This document shows, one piece after another, positions 60,260-64,000 of a stretch of 64,000 bases of DNA. Under the pieces are notes generated by a model, which had not been told where the DNA came from, searched no databases, and saw nothing but the letters and a program-made list of their open reading frames with translations. Numbering within the stretch: position 1 is the first letter of the stretch; each line of letters opens with the position of its first letter. Source of the DNA: Glandiceps talaboti. Lineage: Eukaryota > Hemichordata > Enteropneusta > Spengelidae. The stretch spans positions 8,839,001-8,903,000 of the forward strand of contig NC_135556.1 in NCBI RefSeq assembly GCF_964340395.1. The letters run 5' to 3'. Position numbers and translations under genes: made by a program.

Positions 60260-61119
60260 GTTCAACCAGAAATGCATTCGCAACGGAATTTTCCTCTTTT
60301 TTGAAAAAAAAAAATAAGCACAAACTTGTTGGCGTACGGTAGTACAAGATGGCAGCATTTTAAGTGTTATGGAAATGAACGAGTATGAGAGAGATCGTTC
60401 ATTTGATACACAAATTATGAAAATACAAACATGGTTTTCTCATTGCGAATCATTGAAGTTTTATAAGTGCATAGTTGTGAATAAATGTCGTCACATTGTC
60501 TATGGTAAATGACCTGCCGTTATCATAAATGATATGAAAACCTCATCAGTTGTGCTTCGTTGGTATTGGTGTCATTTGATTTCGTTTTAATCACCACATT
60601 GATAGTCAAGAGGCAGAACCGTTCCACAGAGACACCTGTACAATTATTAAAATGACTGTCCCGGATATGAGTTTTGTACTACTGGAACTTCACAAATGGG
60701 GGAGGTCATATCAACTTTATGGCCAAGGCCTAAGAAAAAGACCTAGTAAAACTATTAAGATATTAAGAATTCATCATCCAAGTTCCTCAATATCAAAATT
60801 GGATTATAGTGAATATATCTGCCAATGACCTTCAAAATAATAACTTTGCTGTTTAGACTTTATCAAGGAACACTATGATACAGTATTTGAAGACATGACC
60901 TTATTTACCATCTTTAAGGAATTCAGGCATAACTGCAATTTAAATATTAGATTGAACGTAATTGAGAGAGTGCGGTTGAAGATCTTACTGAGAAATTCAG
61001 GGATAGAATAGCTCATATTTTGAGATTAAATTGAATGTATAAAGGTGTGTGTGGTTGAAGATCTTATAACTTAAGATTGAAATTTCTAGATTACAAGAGG
61101 CAACTCGATGAGCAACGCA
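60260..61119. other. Intergenic, nothing recognised
   Basis: No supported feature. Confidence 0.4.
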
Positions 61120-61271
61120 CTAAGCAATTTGTAGCATGCGACGAATTGCGTCGTGTACGAACGTAACCGCAGGAGCTTCCACCGTCGCTAGGTGCGTCGC
61201 AAGGAATCCAACATGTCGGCTTTTCTGCATCTCGTCACTAAGTTTCTTCTCAAGTTGGGCTGTAAGGGTCA
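61120..61271 (-). other. Candidate terminal coding exon, product unknown
   Basis: On the minus strand an acceptor-like run (CTTTGTTCTTGTTTTGTC, then TATATTTAG) precedes 49 open codons ending in TAG at 61120-61122. The peptide starts TLTAQLEKKLSDEMQK, has an amphipathic helical look, and ends VHDAIRRMLQIA. The DNA is CpG-rich compared with its flanks. The final 30 residues vaguely recall a BESS-type C-terminal motif of MADF proteins, but no MADF domain is seen upstream. The opposite strand is also open over part of it (ending RRVRT then stop), which weakens the case. Confidence 0.2.
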
Positions 61272-63539
61272 CTAAATATAGACAAAACAAGAACAAAGAG
61301 TGGCAAGACTGAATTAACTGTAAAAGTTTATAGCATCATAAAAGTAAGTTGCTGATTTTCTGTATAAATTAGCATCATATGTGTGCCTTCTATCAGTTGG
61401 GAGGGTGCAATTTACTTGCCATTATTCGTGAGATCATGTTTCCCTTATTGTCATACCACCATGATCATCCAAACACATGTACTAAGGTATATGATATTGG
61501 TGGTGTTGAACAATGTTGTTAAGTAATACATTCTTGTAGGTAATCCGTACCAACTATTTGTTACAGACTACATGTATTATACATACCACCCATAGACATG
61601 CTAATTATTGTCTCCCTTTTTTTTTAAGGATATCTTCTCAACTGTTTCTTCCCAACTTTGGTCTACTTACAAAACTGTTTAACACCCCTTACAATACAAT
61701 GCAGTTTGTTTTACATGAATAGACAAACAATGGAAAGAATCTAATACTGTAATTTGTATGGATCCAATTAGTGTTTAGTTCTTACGTAAAAAAACCCACT
61801 ATACATTATACAAACCTTTCTGACTTTTATAATAGAAAACAGTTAAGACGCAGTGTTCCACAATAAAGTCAGGGATTGTGGATACTTGTGTTTTTGTCTT
61901 CTGAAAAAAAAAATCATTAAACTTATTCAAATATTGAACTTGTGTGTAGTATCACTCTCTACAACCACTTCATACCAATCGTTATCTGAGCTAAGATTTT
62001 AGTAGCTGAAATAACAATTGGCAAAGGTATTGCTTAGAAGTTATGGTTCAGTAATGTTTTCAAGTGGTTGTTTGAAAGTGGAAAAAAAAAACATGTATGC
62101 AAATGAAGATTAAGAAAGAAGTCAATTAAGTGTACATGGTATAAGCTTTGTGGTAATGAAAAGCCTCACACAAGCATGAATAACAAGATAGTGAGAGACA
62201 AGTAATTAGACATGTCTGAGGACAATGCTGGTAATTACTACGAATTCACCAGATCTTATCACCTAGACGTCGTGTGTATTGCGGCTGTGTGGTCATCGTA
62301 TCGGTACTAGGTGTTATATGAAGGATCTACCTATAATACAGTGAAGAAAACCGTAAGTCTGGGAGGTGATAAGGTAAATGTGTAGTTTGGTGTATCTTCT
62401 TGTTGGCATTTTTTGCGAGAGATATCCAGTTTTTTGGTAAGCAGGTAAATATGACCTGTGTTCCTCAGTCGTTGTACTCGGGGGTTCCCCACCAAAATCA
62501 TACAACTAAATGCACATATTGGAAAACTATGCCAGTTTTTACCAGATTTTCTCGTTTCTGTTACCCGGTTTTCTCAACCATAGCAAAGCCAGTGCTATCT
62601 TAAATTCGAATTGAATATTTATAAACTTAGTGTGTTTCTATTGATGGGCCGACATTGTGTCTTGAAAACACCAGGTGCTCTGACAAGACAGCTGATTCAT
62701 CTTCTATTCGGTTCTTTGGAAATACCTCTTTTCACAGTCATTTCCCAGATGGCGGGATGTTTTGTTTTTCACAAATCAATCACCTTGGAAATACATTTTC
62801 ACCCAAACGGTTTGGTCAATTTCTCAGTGAATAGTTTCTAGATTAGAAGTTAGAGGGCCTAACTAATTGATGACTCACTCACTGTCCTCAGTGGTTTTCA
62901 TGTACTGTCAGATGTAACAATTTATCCGCAAGGTTCTTGAATTGTAGTGAAAGGGACAAGTAACATATTAGCTTGGTTCCCAAGAAATGTTGTTATAATT
63001 TAGAAAGGGACCCCAGGAAGATTGCCTTGGTAAAAGGACATAACTGTAGGTAGTAACAAAGAAAAGGGACCCCCAGATAAAACAAAGTCGGCGTAAAAAA
63101 TATCAATGGATCATCTCAGTTGATATACATACTTTCAACCTTTAGAAAACACTGAATGAAATGGAAACTGGGTACTGGAATATTTCAGTATGGGGTACAG
63201 AGAAAATATAAACAGTTTAATTTTTGTTCAGACTATCAGCCACACAGATGTGCATTGTTACCTGGGAGTCACCTTTTCACCAAGCATTGATGTTACTGTT
63301 AACATAGATATAGGTTTGTTGGCATACCGCAGGTTCAATCAAACTAAGACTACAAGTTTGAACCTCTATATACCGCAGACAAGATGACATGAACTCAATC
63401 AAATGATGTTGACTTTGAAAACCTTGGATAATTCTGTAAAGGCTATGAATATCCAGGTGTAGGCAATGATCAGTTAAAATGAGGCTCCCCAAGGGACAAC
63501 GAATGTCCTTCTGGCATTGCTTCTTGTGTGTGTCACTGT
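61272..63539. other. Intergenic, nothing recognised
   Basis: Short open frames (62400-62603, 62611-62841, 63190-63387) have no recognisable domain. Confidence 0.4.
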
Positions 63540-63800
63540 ATATAAATTAATGAAAAAAAAGTTTAATTGATGTGTATCTCCGATGTCGTAGTAAAGATGT
63601 TACTCCCAGATTACAGTGTATTATTCTTCTGACTTTGGCTTGATAATGGAAAAAGTTTCAACTTGTGCATATCTTCATTGTTGGAGTAACTGTAGCTTTG
63701 GCTAAAGACACCTCATGTATTAATACAATGAAAAAAAAGTTTCAACTATGTGTTCTGTAACTGCAATAAATGGATGAAATTATAGACTTACTGATTACAT
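63540..63800. repeat. Short degenerate array, about 90-bp spacing
   Basis: AATGAAAAAAAAGTTTAATT, AATGGAAAAAGTTTCAACTT and AATGAAAAAAAAGTTTCAAC, each followed by GTG-AT or TGTG and a T-rich block, at about 63550, 63647 and 63727. The last 200 bases of the window show nothing. Confidence 0.55.
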
Positions 63801-64000
63801 AAAAGTAACTTTTTGTCGTGCATTGGGTCATCTTAATCACAAACCCGAGACTCCGCAAGTGAAATCTGCACACTACTTTTAATAATGTATAAAGTTGTTC
63901 AAAATATATACACAGATGTGATATTTGTGGATCAGAAGTAAGATCAGAATTTTGATGATCGGGCGTACGTCGTAATCCTTGTGTTAGATGACCCTGGCTA

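Overview
The window looks like nuclear DNA of an animal, probably a marine invertebrate. It is AT-rich, has spliceosomal introns, and is crowded with microsatellites, minisatellite arrays, foldback (MITE-like) elements and a tRNA-headed SINE. The one recognisable gene is a well conserved nocturnin, clearly of animal type and similar to the vertebrate protein. A deuterostome such as a hemichordate, or a mollusc, would fit; the sequence alone does not settle the phylum. No bacterial operon, CRISPR array, rRNA or intact tRNA gene is visible.

Layout. Positions 1043-3458 (+) hold the last two coding exons of nocturnin (NOCT), joined by a GT-AG intron at 1231-2586. An acceptor just before the first visible exon implies one or more further 5' exons upstream. 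The intron carries a SINE copy, a TCTG microsatellite, and a dispersed repeat that is itself interrupted by a 137-bp foldback element. The 3' flank carries a foldback element whose loop contains AATAAA, a second copy of the same dispersed repeat (3814-4240), and a 42-bp minisatellite (4698-5430) that is open on both strands.

From about 5.4 kb to the right end (some 58 kb) I find no convincing protein-coding gene. This stretch is a patchwork of foldback elements (6.8, 8.6, 9.3, 15.9, 29.1, 44.7, 46.6 and 59.8 kb), a non-autonomous piggyBac-like element with TTAA target sites (41738-43343), a possible hAT-like element beside it (40558-41721), a full SINE on the minus strand (46010-46300), short tandem arrays with 32- to 54-bp units (13.6, 24.7 and 53.6 kb), and several degenerate arrays with roughly 150-190-bp units (19.8, 28.7-30.4, 30.8-32.1 and 36.6 kb). 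Two weak candidate exons are flagged, at 22987-23050 (+) and 61120-61271 (-).

No multi-gene pathway can be inferred. Nocturnin acts alone here as a metabolic NADP(H) 2'-phosphatase of the exonuclease-endonuclease-phosphatase fold. The rest of the window is best read as intergenic or long-intron DNA shaped by small transposons and tandem repeats.
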